NCBI GenBank assembly: GCA_021832085.1
Contig: JAKBLM010000005.1
Location: 62,001-126,000 of the forward strand
Source: Acidobacteriota bacterium
GTDB taxonomy: Bacteria; Acidobacteriota; Terriglobia; Acidiferrales; UBA7541
Reading direction: 5' to 3'
Length of the DNA stretch: 64,000 nucleotides
The notes below the pieces were generated by a model. It made no database searches. It saw nothing but the letters and a program-made list of their open reading frames with translations, and was not told the origin of the DNA. Of this stretch, positions 33,214 to 41,364 are shown piece after piece. Each line of letters begins with the position of its first letter. Position 1 is the stretch's first letter. A program made the translations under genes and the position numbers.

Positions 33214-34341
33214 TCAGTGTTTCTTTTTCGGCGCGATGAACTTTGTGTTCACGCCGGCGCCAAGCTGTTGCAGCACCTGAAGCGCCTGCTTCGCTGCCGG
33301 CGCCTGCGGGCCGTTGGGGGCGAGCTCCAGGTATTTCTGATAGGCCTCGACGGTGCCGGGAGCGACGATGGCGGTCAGTTTGCCGTTAACCATCTTGCTC
33401 TGCATGCTGTTCATCAAGGCGCTGCCGAGCAGATACCAGGTGTCGGCATCGGTGGGATCCGCTTGAGTGGCCTTCTTCAAGGGATCGACAGCATCCTTCA
33501 GGTGATTGGTGTTGTAGAGGACCACGCCAAGGTTGCGCCAGCAAGTGGCGGCAGTGGGAACCGAAACCGCGGCGATCTTTTCGCAATCGGCGCCGGCTTC
33601 CTGGGTCTTGCCGGAATAAGCGAGATTCGTGGCAGCGCCGAGCAGATAGCCGGGGTTGGTCGGCTGCATTTGGGAGGCCTTGGTGAAGGTTGCAGCGGCC
33701 TCGGTGTGGTTGCCGGCCGTCTGATAGGCGAGTGCCAGGTTGCCAAGAATCGTCGGCAGGTTGGAGTTAGTGGGCCCGGCAGCCTTCTCCGCGGCGGTCA
33801 ATTCGGTGATGGCGGTCTGGCTGAGCTGGGCAATCTGCTGGCGCGTTTGTGCCTGCTGAGCGGCGGGTTGCGACTCCAGTTGATTGCTCAGCGCATTCGC
33901 CTGATCGATCGCCTTGCGCCCGGCGTCGAAATGCTGCTTCAAGTTGGCGAACGCTTTTTTCTCCGCCGCCTCTTTCTTCATGGCCGCCACATATTGGGGA
34001 TTGGCCTCGAGGAGCTTTTTGAAATTGATGTTCTGTGTCAGTTGGCTACCGGCCTGGACTTGCACCTCATAGGTCTGCGGCGGGAATTTGTTGGTCTCAA
34101 AGGTGATCTTGTAGATGCCCGGCTGAACACCCATCTGCATGTACTCGCCCTTGGAATCGGTGGTCACCGTGTACTTGGCCCCGGTGCTGGAACTGCTGAT
34201 GACCACAGTAACGCCTGGCCACGGTTTTCCATTTGCGTCGATGACCTGGCCGGAGACCCGGCCCAACACCTGGGCCGAGGCGCCGACAGCCAGCATTCCG
34301 GCCATCGCCACCACTGCTAAAACTGCTTTCCAATGCCTCAT
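33214..34341 (-). CDS. Secreted TPR protein with carboxypeptidase-regulatory-like domain
   Basis: A 375-residue exported protein. The signal peptide WKAVLAVVAMAGMLAVGASA is followed by a small beta-sandwich of the carboxypeptidase regulatory type (GRVSGQVIDANGKPWPGVTV, TTDSKGEYMQMGVQPGIYKI). A coiled-coil rich in Ala/Gln/Lys spans about 110-185, then TPR units (LGNLALAYQTAGNHTEAAAT, CWRNLGVVLYNTNHLKDAVD, DADTWYLLGSALMNSM). This domain combination is common in acidobacterial proteomes; function unknown. It follows queC by 13 bases with GAGGAGGAG before the ATG and may be part of the que transcript by read-through. Confidence 0.88.
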   Translation of the reverse strand: MRHWKAVLAVVAMAGMLAVGASAQVLGRVSGQVIDANGKPWPGVTVVISSSSTGAKYTVTTDSKGEYMQMGVQPGIYKITFETNKFPPQTYEVQVQAGSQLTQNINFKKLLEANPQYVAAMKKEAAEKKAFANLKQHFDAGRKAIDQANALSNQLESQPAAQQAQTRQQIAQLSQTAITELTAAEKAAGPTNSNLPTILGNLALAYQTAGNHTEAAATFTKASQMQPTNPGYLLGAATNLAYSGKTQEAGADCEKIAAVSVPTAATCWRNLGVVLYNTNHLKDAVDPLKKATQADPTDADTWYLLGSALMNSMQSKMVNGKLTAIVAPGTVEAYQKYLELAPNGPQAPAAKQALQVLQQLGAGVNTKFIAPKKKH

Positions 34342-34354
34342 AGCGAACTCCTCC

Positions 34355-35164
34355 TCAAAACGTATCGCGGCCCGTTTCTTGCGCCCCCCGGGCCGCCGTC
34401 TTCAGCGACAGCGGACGGTCTCCAGTTGAGGGAGTCTCGGGGACTCGACCGGAGTCAGGATCGCGGACCGCATGATCAGAATCGGAACGTGCTCGATAGG
34501 GGACCGGATCGGCGAGGCCGGCGCGAGCGAAGGCCCGCAGGCGGAGCCGGCAGCTGTCGCATGTGCCGCAGGCCTCCCGGTCGTCTTGATAGCAGGACCA
34601 GGTGAGCGAAAGAGGCGCTCCCAGCTCGACTCCGCGACGGACGATTTCGTCCTTGCGCATCGCGATCACCGGCGTGCGAATTTCGATGCGGCTTTCGGGC
34701 CGGGTTCCCCAACGCACCAACTCGGCGAACGCCCGGTAATACTCAGGGCGGCAATCCGGATAGCCGGAGCTATCCTCTGCCACCGCGCCGATGAACACCG
34801 CGCGAGCGCCAATCACCTCAGCCCAACTGACGGCGATCGCGAGCAGGTGGGTGTTGCGAAAGGGCACGTAGGTGACCGGAATCTCCACGCCAAGCCCGGT
34901 TTCGGGAACCGGAATCGCGGGATCGACCAGGGCCGAGCCACCGATCTGCCGGAAGTGATCGAGGCGCGTGACCAGACGCTCGCCCACACCGTAGAAATCG
35001 GCGAGCGCCTCGAACGCCTGGCGCTCGCGGCGCTCGGTACGTTGCCCGTAGCTGACGTGGAGCATTGCCAGACGATGCGTTTGACGGGCAATAGCCGCGG
35101 TGACACACGAGTCCATCCCGCCGCTCACGAGCACCACCGCCTTGGGTACCTCTACCGTCATCAC
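34355..35164 (-). CDS. queC: 7-cyano-7-deazaguanine synthase (QueC)
   Basis: A 269-residue ATP-dependent enzyme converting 7-carboxy-7-deazaguanine to preQ0, precursor of queuosine in tRNA. The N-type ATP pyrophosphatase loop is VVLVSGGMDSCVTAAIA (14-19 core), with SYGQRTERRERQAF next, and the zinc cysteines C191, C199, C202 and C205 in SCYQDDREACGTCDSC. About 45 residues after the zinc site (from 225) are low-complexity, Asp/Arg-rich and not part of the usual enzyme, possibly a read-on extension. It is downstream of queE by 22 bases in a que operon. Confidence 0.95.
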   Translation of the reverse strand: MMTVEVPKAVVLVSGGMDSCVTAAIARQTHRLAMLHVSYGQRTERRERQAFEALADFYGVGERLVTRLDHFRQIGGSALVDPAIPVPETGLGVEIPVTYVPFRNTHLLAIAVSWAEVIGARAVFIGAVAEDSSGYPDCRPEYYRAFAELVRWGTRPESRIEIRTPVIAMRKDEIVRRGVELGAPLSLTWSCYQDDREACGTCDSCRLRLRAFARAGLADPVPYRARSDSDHAVRDPDSGRVPETPSTGDRPLSLKTAARGAQETGRDTF

Positions 35165-35186
35165 CCTCTATACTCTTTGATTCACT

Positions 35187-35864
35187 CTACACGCCCCGGG
35201 CTGCCGGGTCCCATATCTGTTTGTGCAATTGCGAGCCGAAGCGGACCGGTAGGCGATCTTCGAGAATCCATTCTGCGAGCAGGCGCGGCTCGAGGCCGGG
35301 CCAGGCGCCGGCCGGATCGGGCGCAACCGGGGAAAAACTGACGTGCGCCACGCGCTCGGCCAAGCGATGCTCGCCGGTGAACTCGCGGGCGAATTCGTAG
35401 TCGCGCCGGCTGGCGATCACGAACTTCACCTCGTCCTTGCGATCGATGGCGTCCAGATTGGTCATATCAAACGTGCCGCCTTCCCCCGAATCAGGGCATT
35501 TCACGTCGACAATCTTCACCACCTGCCGCGGGAGTGAGCCAATAATGCGTTCTCCGCTGGTTTCCACGAGCACCTGGTAGCCCTCGGCCAGCAGGCGCTG
35601 GGCCAGCGCCGGGGTCTCGGGCTGGAGCAGTGGTTCACCCCCTGTAATTTCGACGAGCGGAATGCGCGAAACGTTACCTCCGGCCAGCTCGGTGACCCGT
35701 TCGATCACCTCGTCGACGGTCAGGCGCTGGCCGCCGTAAAAGGCGTAGGCGGTGTCGCACCAGCGGCAACGCAGATTGCAGCCGGTGAGCCGAACGAAGA
35801 CGCAAGGCCGGCCGGCGTAACTGCTTTCCCCTTGAATCGAGCGGAAGATTTCGGTGACAACCAT
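35187..35864 (-). CDS. queE: 7-carboxy-7-deazaguanine synthase (QueE), radical SAM
   Basis: A 225-residue radical SAM enzyme that contracts 6-carboxytetrahydropterin to 7-carboxy-7-deazaguanine. The start EIFRSIQGESSYAGRPCVF is diagnostic for QueE; the cluster motif is GCNLRCRWC (Cys29, Cys33, Cys36), followed by the substrate-site EITGGEPLLQ and VETSGER. The ATG at 35864 is used; the open frame to 36161 would cover the small membrane-protein gene and part of queD. Length is normal. It sits between the small membrane protein and queC. Confidence 0.95.
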   Translation of the reverse strand: MVVTEIFRSIQGESSYAGRPCVFVRLTGCNLRCRWCDTAYAFYGGQRLTVDEVIERVTELAGGNVSRIPLVEITGGEPLLQPETPALAQRLLAEGYQVLVETSGERIIGSLPRQVVKIVDVKCPDSGEGGTFDMTNLDAIDRKDEVKFVIASRRDYEFAREFTGEHRLAERVAHVSFSPVAPDPAGAWPGLEPRLLAEWILEDRLPVRFGSQLHKQIWDPAARGV

Positions 35865-35878
35865 GAAAAGCTTTCGCG

Positions 35879-36064
35879 TCAACTCCGGCCGGCCGGGGTG
35901 GCGCGACGCGAGACGCGGCGGCGATCGACGAACGCGACCATGGCCAGCAACAGCAAAAGAGCGATCGCGACGATCGTGGCCGCCCACCGGCCCCAGAAGG
36001 CCGCGACGTAAAAAGTGGTCACGCCAACCGCCAGGACACCGATGATCAGGATCGCCCGATTCAT
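35879..36064 (-). CDS. Small two-helix membrane protein in the que operon
   Basis: A 61-residue protein with two hydrophobic segments, ILIIGVLAVGVTTFYVAAFW (about 5-24) and AATIVAIALLLLLAMVAFV (28-46), and a strongly basic tail DRRRVSRRATPAG. The ATG overlaps the queD stop (ATGA) and the stop lies 14 bases before queE, so it fits neatly into the operon. I do not recognise a family. Possible roles, all inferred: transport of a pterin or deazaguanine intermediate, or an unrelated envelope peptide. Confidence 0.65.
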   Translation of the reverse strand: MNRAILIIGVLAVGVTTFYVAAFWGRWAATIVAIALLLLLAMVAFVDRRRVSRRATPAGRS

Positions 36065-36468
36065 CGCGCCGCCCCGTTCGACGGCTCGGGCCCGTCGGGC
36101 CAGTAGGTTGCGGCGGTGGTATCGGTTTCCCAGACGGTGACGTTCTTGATCCGCGGGCCATTGCCGTCGGCTGGGAAGCGCTGGATGGCTTGGTCGTAGA
36201 AATATTTCGCCAGATTTTCGGCCGAAGGGTTGAGCCGATCGAAAGGGGCCTGATCGTTGAGGAACTTGTGATCGAGCGTGGCCATCGTTTCGCGCATCGA
36301 CTGTTTGAGCACGGCGAAATCGGAGAGCAGGCCGGTCTCGTCGAGCGTGGGGCCGGTGAGCGTGAGCCGCACCTTATAGTTGTGGCCGTGGGGGTTTTCG
36401 CACTTTCCCTTGTAGCCGCGCAGGGCGTGCCCAGCCGAGAAACTTCCTTCTACGTAAATTTCAAACAT
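36061..36468 (-). CDS. queD: 6-carboxytetrahydropterin synthase (QueD)
   Basis: A 135-residue pterin enzyme of the PTPS/QueD family making 6-carboxy-5,6,7,8-tetrahydropterin from dihydroneopterin triphosphate, the second step toward preQ0. Zinc ligands are His14 (FSAGHAL), His27 and His29 (CENPHGHNY), and catalytic Cys23 precedes them. Other family blocks: LLSDFAVLK, LDHKFLND, NPSAENLAKYFYD and VTVWETDTTAATY. The ATG at 36468 overlaps the helicase stop and the usual family N-terminus starts here; the frame to 36525 is not needed. Confidence 0.95.
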   Translation of the reverse strand: MFEIYVEGSFSAGHALRGYKGKCENPHGHNYKVRLTLTGPTLDETGLLSDFAVLKQSMRETMATLDHKFLNDQAPFDRLNPSAENLAKYFYDQAIQRFPADGNGPRIKNVTVWETDTTAATYWPDGPEPSNGAAR

Positions 36469-38467
36469 CGCAGGTTCCGGCGGGCTGGTTGGCGCCGTTT
36501 CCCACCCGCTTCGACGGCCCGCCATTCAGGAACCCCTCAACCTCGGCCAAATCCCCGGTGATCCGGTAGTCGGGCAAGGATTCCAGGAAAATTTTACCAT
36601 ACGCCTTGCGATGAATCCGGTTGTCGAGGATCACCAGCACGCCGCGGTCGCTCCGCGCGCGCACCAGCCGGCCGAATCCCTGCTTGAGCGCCAGCACGGC
36701 TTCGGGCACCTGGTATTCGACAAAGGCGTTTCGGCCGTCTTCGGCGAGTGCCCGGACACGCGCTGCCACGACGGGATCAGTGGGCACGGCGAAGGGCAGC
36801 CGGTCGACGATCACGCAGGAAAGCTGGTCGCCCGGCACATCGACGCCTTGCCAGAAACTGGCGGTGGCGAACAGGACGGCACCTGGCGTTCGGCGGAATC
36901 GATCGAGCAGGACCGAGCGGGGCGCACGGCCCTGCAGGAGCAGCGGAAAATCGAGTCGGGCGGAAAGACGCTCGTGGGCGTCGCGCATCTGGGCGTAGCT
37001 GGTGAAGAGGCAAAAGGCGCGGCCCTGGGTGATGCGGAGCACCTGCTCGATCTGTTCGCAGGCGCGAGCAGGAAAGGCGGGATCGCGGACGTCGGGAAGG
37101 CTGGGCGGCACGTAGAGCAGCGCCTGGCTCCGATAATCGAATTCAGGACGGAGCACGCGTTCCTGCGCCACGCGCACGCCGAGCCGCTGTTTCAGGAATT
37201 CGAAGCTGCCGCCCACGGCAAGCGTTGCCGAAGTGAGCACGACGGTTTCGAAGGCCTCGAAGAGCTTTTCGCCGAGGATTTCGCTCACGTCGATCGGAGT
37301 GGCGGCGAGAAAGACGCCCTTGCCGCGCCGCTCGTACCAGTAGACGAATCCGCGCTGATCGGTTTCCACCAGAAAAGCCAATTCGCCACGCAGCTCGGCG
37401 GCGCGCCGGGCGAGAGCCACGAGCTCCTCGGGCCGTTCCTTCACGGCGGCCAGCTCGGCTTCCAGGCGGCGCGCGGCCCGCACCAGGGCGTCGTAGGCTT
37501 CGCGATTTTCCTCAAGGAAGCGGGCGCGCGCCACCGTTTCAAATGAAAAGCGGCCTTCTCGCTCGGGAAAGCGACCGAAGAGTTCTCGCGCCTTTTCGCG
37601 GAGCCGGGCGACGCCGCGCAGCAATTCCGCCGAGCCGCCGGCGGCCAGACGCAGCGCCTGCTCGGTGTCGCGGGCGAGTTCCTCGAAGCGGTAGTTGGAG
37701 ATCTGGCGGCCGAAATAGGCGCTGGCGACGTCCTCGATCTCGTGGGCCTCGTCGAAAATCACGGCGGAATATTCGGGCAGTATAGAGCCGAAATCGCCCT
37801 GGCGAATCGCGAGATCCGCAAAGAAAAGATGGTGGTTGACGATCACGAGGTCGGCTTCGCGAGCGCGCCGGTGCATCTGGGTGACAAAACAGTGATCGAA
37901 TTCCGGGCATTTTGGGCCGGTGCAGGTTTCGCTGCGGGCGTCGAGGCGGGACCAGAGATCGGCGTCATCCGCGAGAAAATCGAGCTCGGCCCGATCGCCG
38001 GTCTCCGTTTCCATCTCCCAGCGGCGGATGCGCTCGAGCCAGTCGAGCTCGTCAAGTCCCTTGAGCAGAGGCCGGTCGCCGATCTGGTGCAGCTTTTGGC
38101 GGCAGAGGAAGTTGCTCCGCCCCTTCATCACGGCCACCTTCAACTCCGGGGCGAAATAGCGTTGGAGGAAGGGAACGTCTTTTTCGAAAAGCTGTTCCTG
38201 GAGGGATTTGGTAGCGGTGGAGATCACGACGCTGTGGCCGCTGCGAATGGCGGGCAGTAGGTAGGCAAGCGTCTTGCCCGTGCCCGTGCCTGCTTCCACG
38301 ATCAAGTGCTGGCGTTTTTCGAAGGCGCTCTCGACCAGTTCGGCCATTTCGAGCTGGGAGGGCCGGAATTCGTAGCCCGGATGGCAGTGCTCGAGTAGTC
38401 CCCCGGGGCCGAAAATCTCCCGGAGCGAGAGCGTGGCGGGATCGGTGGAAGAGCCGGAATAAGCCAT
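36461..38467 (-). CDS. DinG/XPD-family ATP-dependent DNA helicase
   Basis: A 668-residue superfamily 2 helicase. Walker A is VEAGTGTGKTLAYLLPA (about 58-73), motif II VIFDEAHEIEDVASAY, and the iron-sulfur cluster cysteines appear in NFLCRQKL, ETCTGPKCPEFDHCF, as in DinG, XPD and YoaA. Late motifs include VVLTSATLAVGGSFEF, ATASFWQGVDVPGDQL and GFGRLVRARSDRGVLVILD. Such helicases resolve R-loops or damaged replication forks. The ATG at 38467 is taken (GTG two codons upstream possible). It is the first gene of the que transcript, an unusual partner for queD, and is divergent from der. Confidence 0.92.
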   Translation of the reverse strand: MAYSGSSTDPATLSLREIFGPGGLLEHCHPGYEFRPSQLEMAELVESAFEKRQHLIVEAGTGTGKTLAYLLPAIRSGHSVVISTATKSLQEQLFEKDVPFLQRYFAPELKVAVMKGRSNFLCRQKLHQIGDRPLLKGLDELDWLERIRRWEMETETGDRAELDFLADDADLWSRLDARSETCTGPKCPEFDHCFVTQMHRRAREADLVIVNHHLFFADLAIRQGDFGSILPEYSAVIFDEAHEIEDVASAYFGRQISNYRFEELARDTEQALRLAAGGSAELLRGVARLREKARELFGRFPEREGRFSFETVARARFLEENREAYDALVRAARRLEAELAAVKERPEELVALARRAAELRGELAFLVETDQRGFVYWYERRGKGVFLAATPIDVSEILGEKLFEAFETVVLTSATLAVGGSFEFLKQRLGVRVAQERVLRPEFDYRSQALLYVPPSLPDVRDPAFPARACEQIEQVLRITQGRAFCLFTSYAQMRDAHERLSARLDFPLLLQGRAPRSVLLDRFRRTPGAVLFATASFWQGVDVPGDQLSCVIVDRLPFAVPTDPVVAARVRALAEDGRNAFVEYQVPEAVLALKQGFGRLVRARSDRGVLVILDNRIHRKAYGKIFLESLPDYRITGDLAEVEGFLNGGPSKRVGNGANQPAGTCDV

Positions 38468-38562
38468 GAGCACCAGCCGCGGCAGGCAGAACCGCCGGCT
38501 TGGGGCTAAAATAGCATAGAAAGCGTGCCGGTGCTGGGACGCAGACGCCGGTAACGGAACCT

Positions 38563-39942
38563 ATGAAAGCAAGACTTCCCCTTGTCGCCATCGTCGGCCG
38601 ACCAAACGTCGGCAAATCGACTTTATTCAACCGCTTGGTCGGGCATCGCCGCTCGATCGTGACCGACGAACCGGGCATCACCCGCGACCGGATCTATGGC
38701 TCGGCGGAATGGCTCGGACGGGCGTTCGAAGTGGTCGACACGGGCGGCCTGGTGCCCGAGGAGAAAGCCGGGATTCCGGGCGAGATCTTCCGCCAGGCGC
38801 AACTGGCGCTGGGTGAGGCGGACGCGATCATTCTGGTGGCCGACAGCCGTACCGGGCCGACGCCGACCGATGCAGAACTGGTTCGGCAGCTGCGCGTTTT
38901 CGGCAAGCCGCTCTTCGTTGCCGCCAACAAGGTGGATTCGGCCAGGCTCACCGGCGCTGCCTCGGCATTCTTTGAACTGGGCGAGCCGGTCTTTCCCATA
39001 TCAGCCGAGCATGGACTGGGCATCGACGATCTGCTCGACGAGGTAACGCGGGAATTTCCCGAGCGGCCGGCGGCCGTATCGGCGTCACAGGCTGTGCACA
39101 TCGCGATCATCGGCCGGCCCAACGTCGGGAAATCGACGCTGCTCAACCGGTTGGTGGGCGCCGAGCGCTCGATCGTGGCGTCCGAGCCGGGCACAACGCG
39201 CGATGCGGTCGATACGGAGATCGAGCGCGAGGGCCGCTCGTACGTTTTCGTCGATACGGCGGGGATCCGACGCAAAGCCCGCACGAAACTGGCGGCGGAA
39301 AAACTGAGCGTGGTGATGGCGCGGCGTCACCTGGAGCGCGCCGATCTGGCGCTGCTGGTGGCCGACGCCTCGCTCGGCGTGACCGCGCAGGACGCCTCGA
39401 TTGCCGGCTACGCCGCCGAGGCCGGCTGCTCGATGATCGTCGTGATGAACAAATGGGACCTGGCGCTCGAGCGGGCGCGCGCGGATGAAAAGACGAAAAC
39501 ACTCAGCCCGGCCGAGCTGCAAAACGAATACGAGAAACTGGTGCGAGCGCGGCTGGGTTTCGTGCACTACGCACCGATCGTCTTTCTCTCCGCGCTGACC
39601 GGGGAAAAGGTGACGGAGCTTTTCCAGTTGATCGACCGGGTGGCCGGCGCCCGCCGGCGGCGCGTGCCCACCGCTGAGCTGAACCGGTGGCTGTCCGAGA
39701 TCGACCTCAGCCGGTCGAGCGCGCCCGCCGCCCAGATGCCCGAAATCCTCTACCTCACGCAGGCCTCGACCGAGCCGCCAACTTTCGTGCTCTTCACACG
39801 GGAGGCGCGGCGGCTCCATTTCAGCTTCGAGCGGTTCCTGCAGAACCGGCTGCGAGAGGCCTTCGATTTCACTGGGACGCCGATCCGCATCGTCGTGCGC
39901 ACGCGGCGGCGCGCGGCGGCCGGGCGGGCGCGCCGTGGTTGA
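38563..39942 (+). CDS. der: Ribosome-assembly GTPase Der (EngA)
   Basis: A 459-residue protein with two tandem GTPase domains and a C-terminal KH-like domain, needed for 50S subunit maturation. Domain 1: GRPNVGKSTLFNRLVG (12-27), DTGGLVPEEK, ANKVDSAR. Domain 2: IGRPNVGKSTLLNRLVG (around 181-197), DTAGIRRKAR, MNKWDLALE. The C-terminal domain carries LTGEKVTELFQLIDRV and ILYLTQASTEPPTFVLF. A basic tail RTRRRAAAGRARRG is typical of the family. The start is the ATG at 38563, 96 bases from the divergent helicase. Confidence 0.97.
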   Translation: MKARLPLVAIVGRPNVGKSTLFNRLVGHRRSIVTDEPGITRDRIYGSAEWLGRAFEVVDTGGLVPEEKAGIPGEIFRQAQLALGEADAIILVADSRTGPTPTDAELVRQLRVFGKPLFVAANKVDSARLTGAASAFFELGEPVFPISAEHGLGIDDLLDEVTREFPERPAAVSASQAVHIAIIGRPNVGKSTLLNRLVGAERSIVASEPGTTRDAVDTEIEREGRSYVFVDTAGIRRKARTKLAAEKLSVVMARRHLERADLALLVADASLGVTAQDASIAGYAAEAGCSMIVVMNKWDLALERARADEKTKTLSPAELQNEYEKLVRARLGFVHYAPIVFLSALTGEKVTELFQLIDRVAGARRRRVPTAELNRWLSEIDLSRSSAPAAQMPEILYLTQASTEPPTFVLFTREARRLHFSFERFLQNRLREAFDFTGTPIRIVVRTRRRAAAGRARRG

Positions 39943-39993
39943 CAGGGCCGGTGCCCGGCATGCGATAGTTTGCGGAGCAGAGGCCACCGAGCC

Positions 39994-40434
39994 ATGAGCG
40001 AAGATCTGTTTCCGGAAAGCCGGTTTCCGGCGTCTGCCGGGGAAGGCGGGGGCACTGGCGGGCATCAGCGCGGCGAGCGCGTCTACCGCATCGGCGAGGT
40101 TTGCCGGCTGACCGATACCAAGGCGTTCGTGCTGCGCTATTGGGAGACCGAATTCCCAATGCTGGCGCCCGAAAAAAGCCCGAAGGGGCACCGGCTTTAT
40201 CGCCGCGAAGACGTCGACCTGGTGTTTGAGATCAAGCGGTTGCTCTACGAGCAAGGTTTCACGATCGCCGGCGCGCGGCGGCTGCTCGATTCGCGAACCA
40301 ACCCGGAGGCGACCCCTGCACCTACGCCGGTTTCCGCGCCGATGGCGCCGCCCGGATCGGCCGCAGCGCGCAAGCTGCTGGTGGATCTGGAAGGGGAGCT
40401 GCGGGCGATCTTGACGCTGCTCGAAAGCGGGTGA
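39994..40434 (+). CDS. MerR-family transcriptional regulator
   Basis: A 146-residue DNA-binding protein. A Gly/Pro-rich lead of about 28 residues precedes a MerR helix-turn-helix, YRIGEVCRLTDTKAFVLRYWETEFPML (31-57), with the wing GHRLYRREDVDLVFEIKRLL (66-84), then QGFTIAGARRLL. The C-terminal part lacks a cofactor-binding Cys cluster, so it resembles the small MerR proteins often found next to tRNA and ribosomal genes, close to the ihfA/himA neighbourhood type. The ATG at 39994 is preferred to a GTG at 39970. It lies directly upstream of tRNA-Pro. Confidence 0.88.
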   Translation: MSEDLFPESRFPASAGEGGGTGGHQRGERVYRIGEVCRLTDTKAFVLRYWETEFPMLAPEKSPKGHRLYRREDVDLVFEIKRLLYEQGFTIAGARRLLDSRTNPEATPAPTPVSAPMAPPGSAAARKLLVDLEGELRAILTLLESG

Positions 40435-40463
40435 TAGGCTTGGGTTTGCGCGTCATTGCGTGT

Positions 40464-40540
40464 CGGGACGTGGCGCAGCCTGGTAGCGCGCACGCTTGGG
40501 GTGCGTGAGGTCGCTGGTTCAAATCCAGTCGTCCCGACCA
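40464..40540 (+). tRNA. tRNA-Pro (anticodon GGG), 3' CCA encoded
   Basis: A 77-base cloverleaf with acceptor stem CGGGACG/CGTCCCG, anticodon stem CACGC/GCGTG around loop TTGGGGT (anticodon GGG), and the T-arm GGTTCAAATCC. The 3' end ACCA is encoded (discriminator A at 40537). TAAATTTTT follows immediately and may act as a weak transcript end. Confidence 0.97.
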
Positions 40541-40568
40541 TAAATTTTTCCCTCGCTCCCACCCGCAA

Positions 40569-41354
40569 GTGACCGCACAGAGAATGATGCTGCCGCAGGT
40601 ACTGCTGACAAACGATGACGGTATCCAGGCCCCGGGTCTTTCGGCGCTGGCCGATGCGTTGGCGGAGATTGCCGAAGTGACTGTGGTGGCGCCGGCGGGC
40701 GAGCGCAGCGGTGCCTCGCATTCGATCAGCGTGCGGCGACCGGTGGCTTGCGAGCAGCTCGGCAAGCGGCGGTGGTCGGTCGACGGCACGCCGGCCGACA
40801 CGGTGATCATTGCTCTGCACCGGTTGCTCGATCGCAAGCCGGACCTGGTGATTTCCGGGATCAACCTGGGAGCAAACGTCGGGCAGAACGTGCACTATTC
40901 GGGCACGGTCGGCGCGGCGCTGGAGGCGACAGTCAACCGTGTGCCCGCCTTTGCGCTTTCCATCGCGACGCGAAACGCGGAGTGCGACTACGCTCCCGCC
41001 GTACGGCTGGGCCGCGAACTGGCCCGGCTTCTTTTCGAAGAAGGACTTCCCGAAGGCGTCCTGTTGAACGTCAATGTGCCGGAATCGTGGAGTGGAGGTG
41101 TACGCTTCACGCGCCAGTCGGAGCGCATCACCCGGAATGTGTTGCGGGAAGAGCCCAGCGAGCGCGGACCGATTTTCTGGTTGCAGGAGGTCCAGGTGCT
41201 CGACTCGCTCGAGCCGGACAGCGACTACGCCGCGCTGCGGGCGGGCGCGGCAACCCTGACGCCGATCCAGGTGCGGCGCACGCACATCGCTTCGCTCAAT
41301 CACCTTTCCCATCTGCCTGCGCGGCTGGAATCGCTGCTCGCCGCCATCCGCTGA
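40569..41354 (+). CDS. surE: 5'/3'-nucleotidase SurE
   Basis: A 261-residue metal-dependent nucleotidase that hydrolyses nucleoside monophosphates and short polyphosphates, linked to stationary-phase survival. SurE motifs: LLTNDDGIQAPGL (Asp16, Asp17), PAGERSGASHSIS (Ser47), DGTPADTVI and VISGINLGANVG (Asn99), which bind the divalent metal. The GTG at 40569 is taken as start; an ATG at 40584 is an in-frame alternative that would shift numbering by five. The C-terminus ends HLPARLESLLAAIR. Located 28 bases after tRNA-Pro. Confidence 0.95.
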   Translation: MTAQRMMLPQVLLTNDDGIQAPGLSALADALAEIAEVTVVAPAGERSGASHSISVRRPVACEQLGKRRWSVDGTPADTVIIALHRLLDRKPDLVISGINLGANVGQNVHYSGTVGAALEATVNRVPAFALSIATRNAECDYAPAVRLGRELARLLFEEGLPEGVLLNVNVPESWSGGVRFTRQSERITRNVLREEPSERGPIFWLQEVQVLDSLEPDSDYAALRAGAATLTPIQVRRTHIASLNHLSHLPARLESLLAAIR

Positions 41355-41364
41355 CGGGTCCGGA

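Noticed and set aside
33214..38467. 7-deazaguanine DNA-modification island (dpd type)
   Set aside because: queC, queD and queE are present, but no dpdA or other dpd gene and no phage or integrase gene; a tRNA-queuosine precursor role is simpler.
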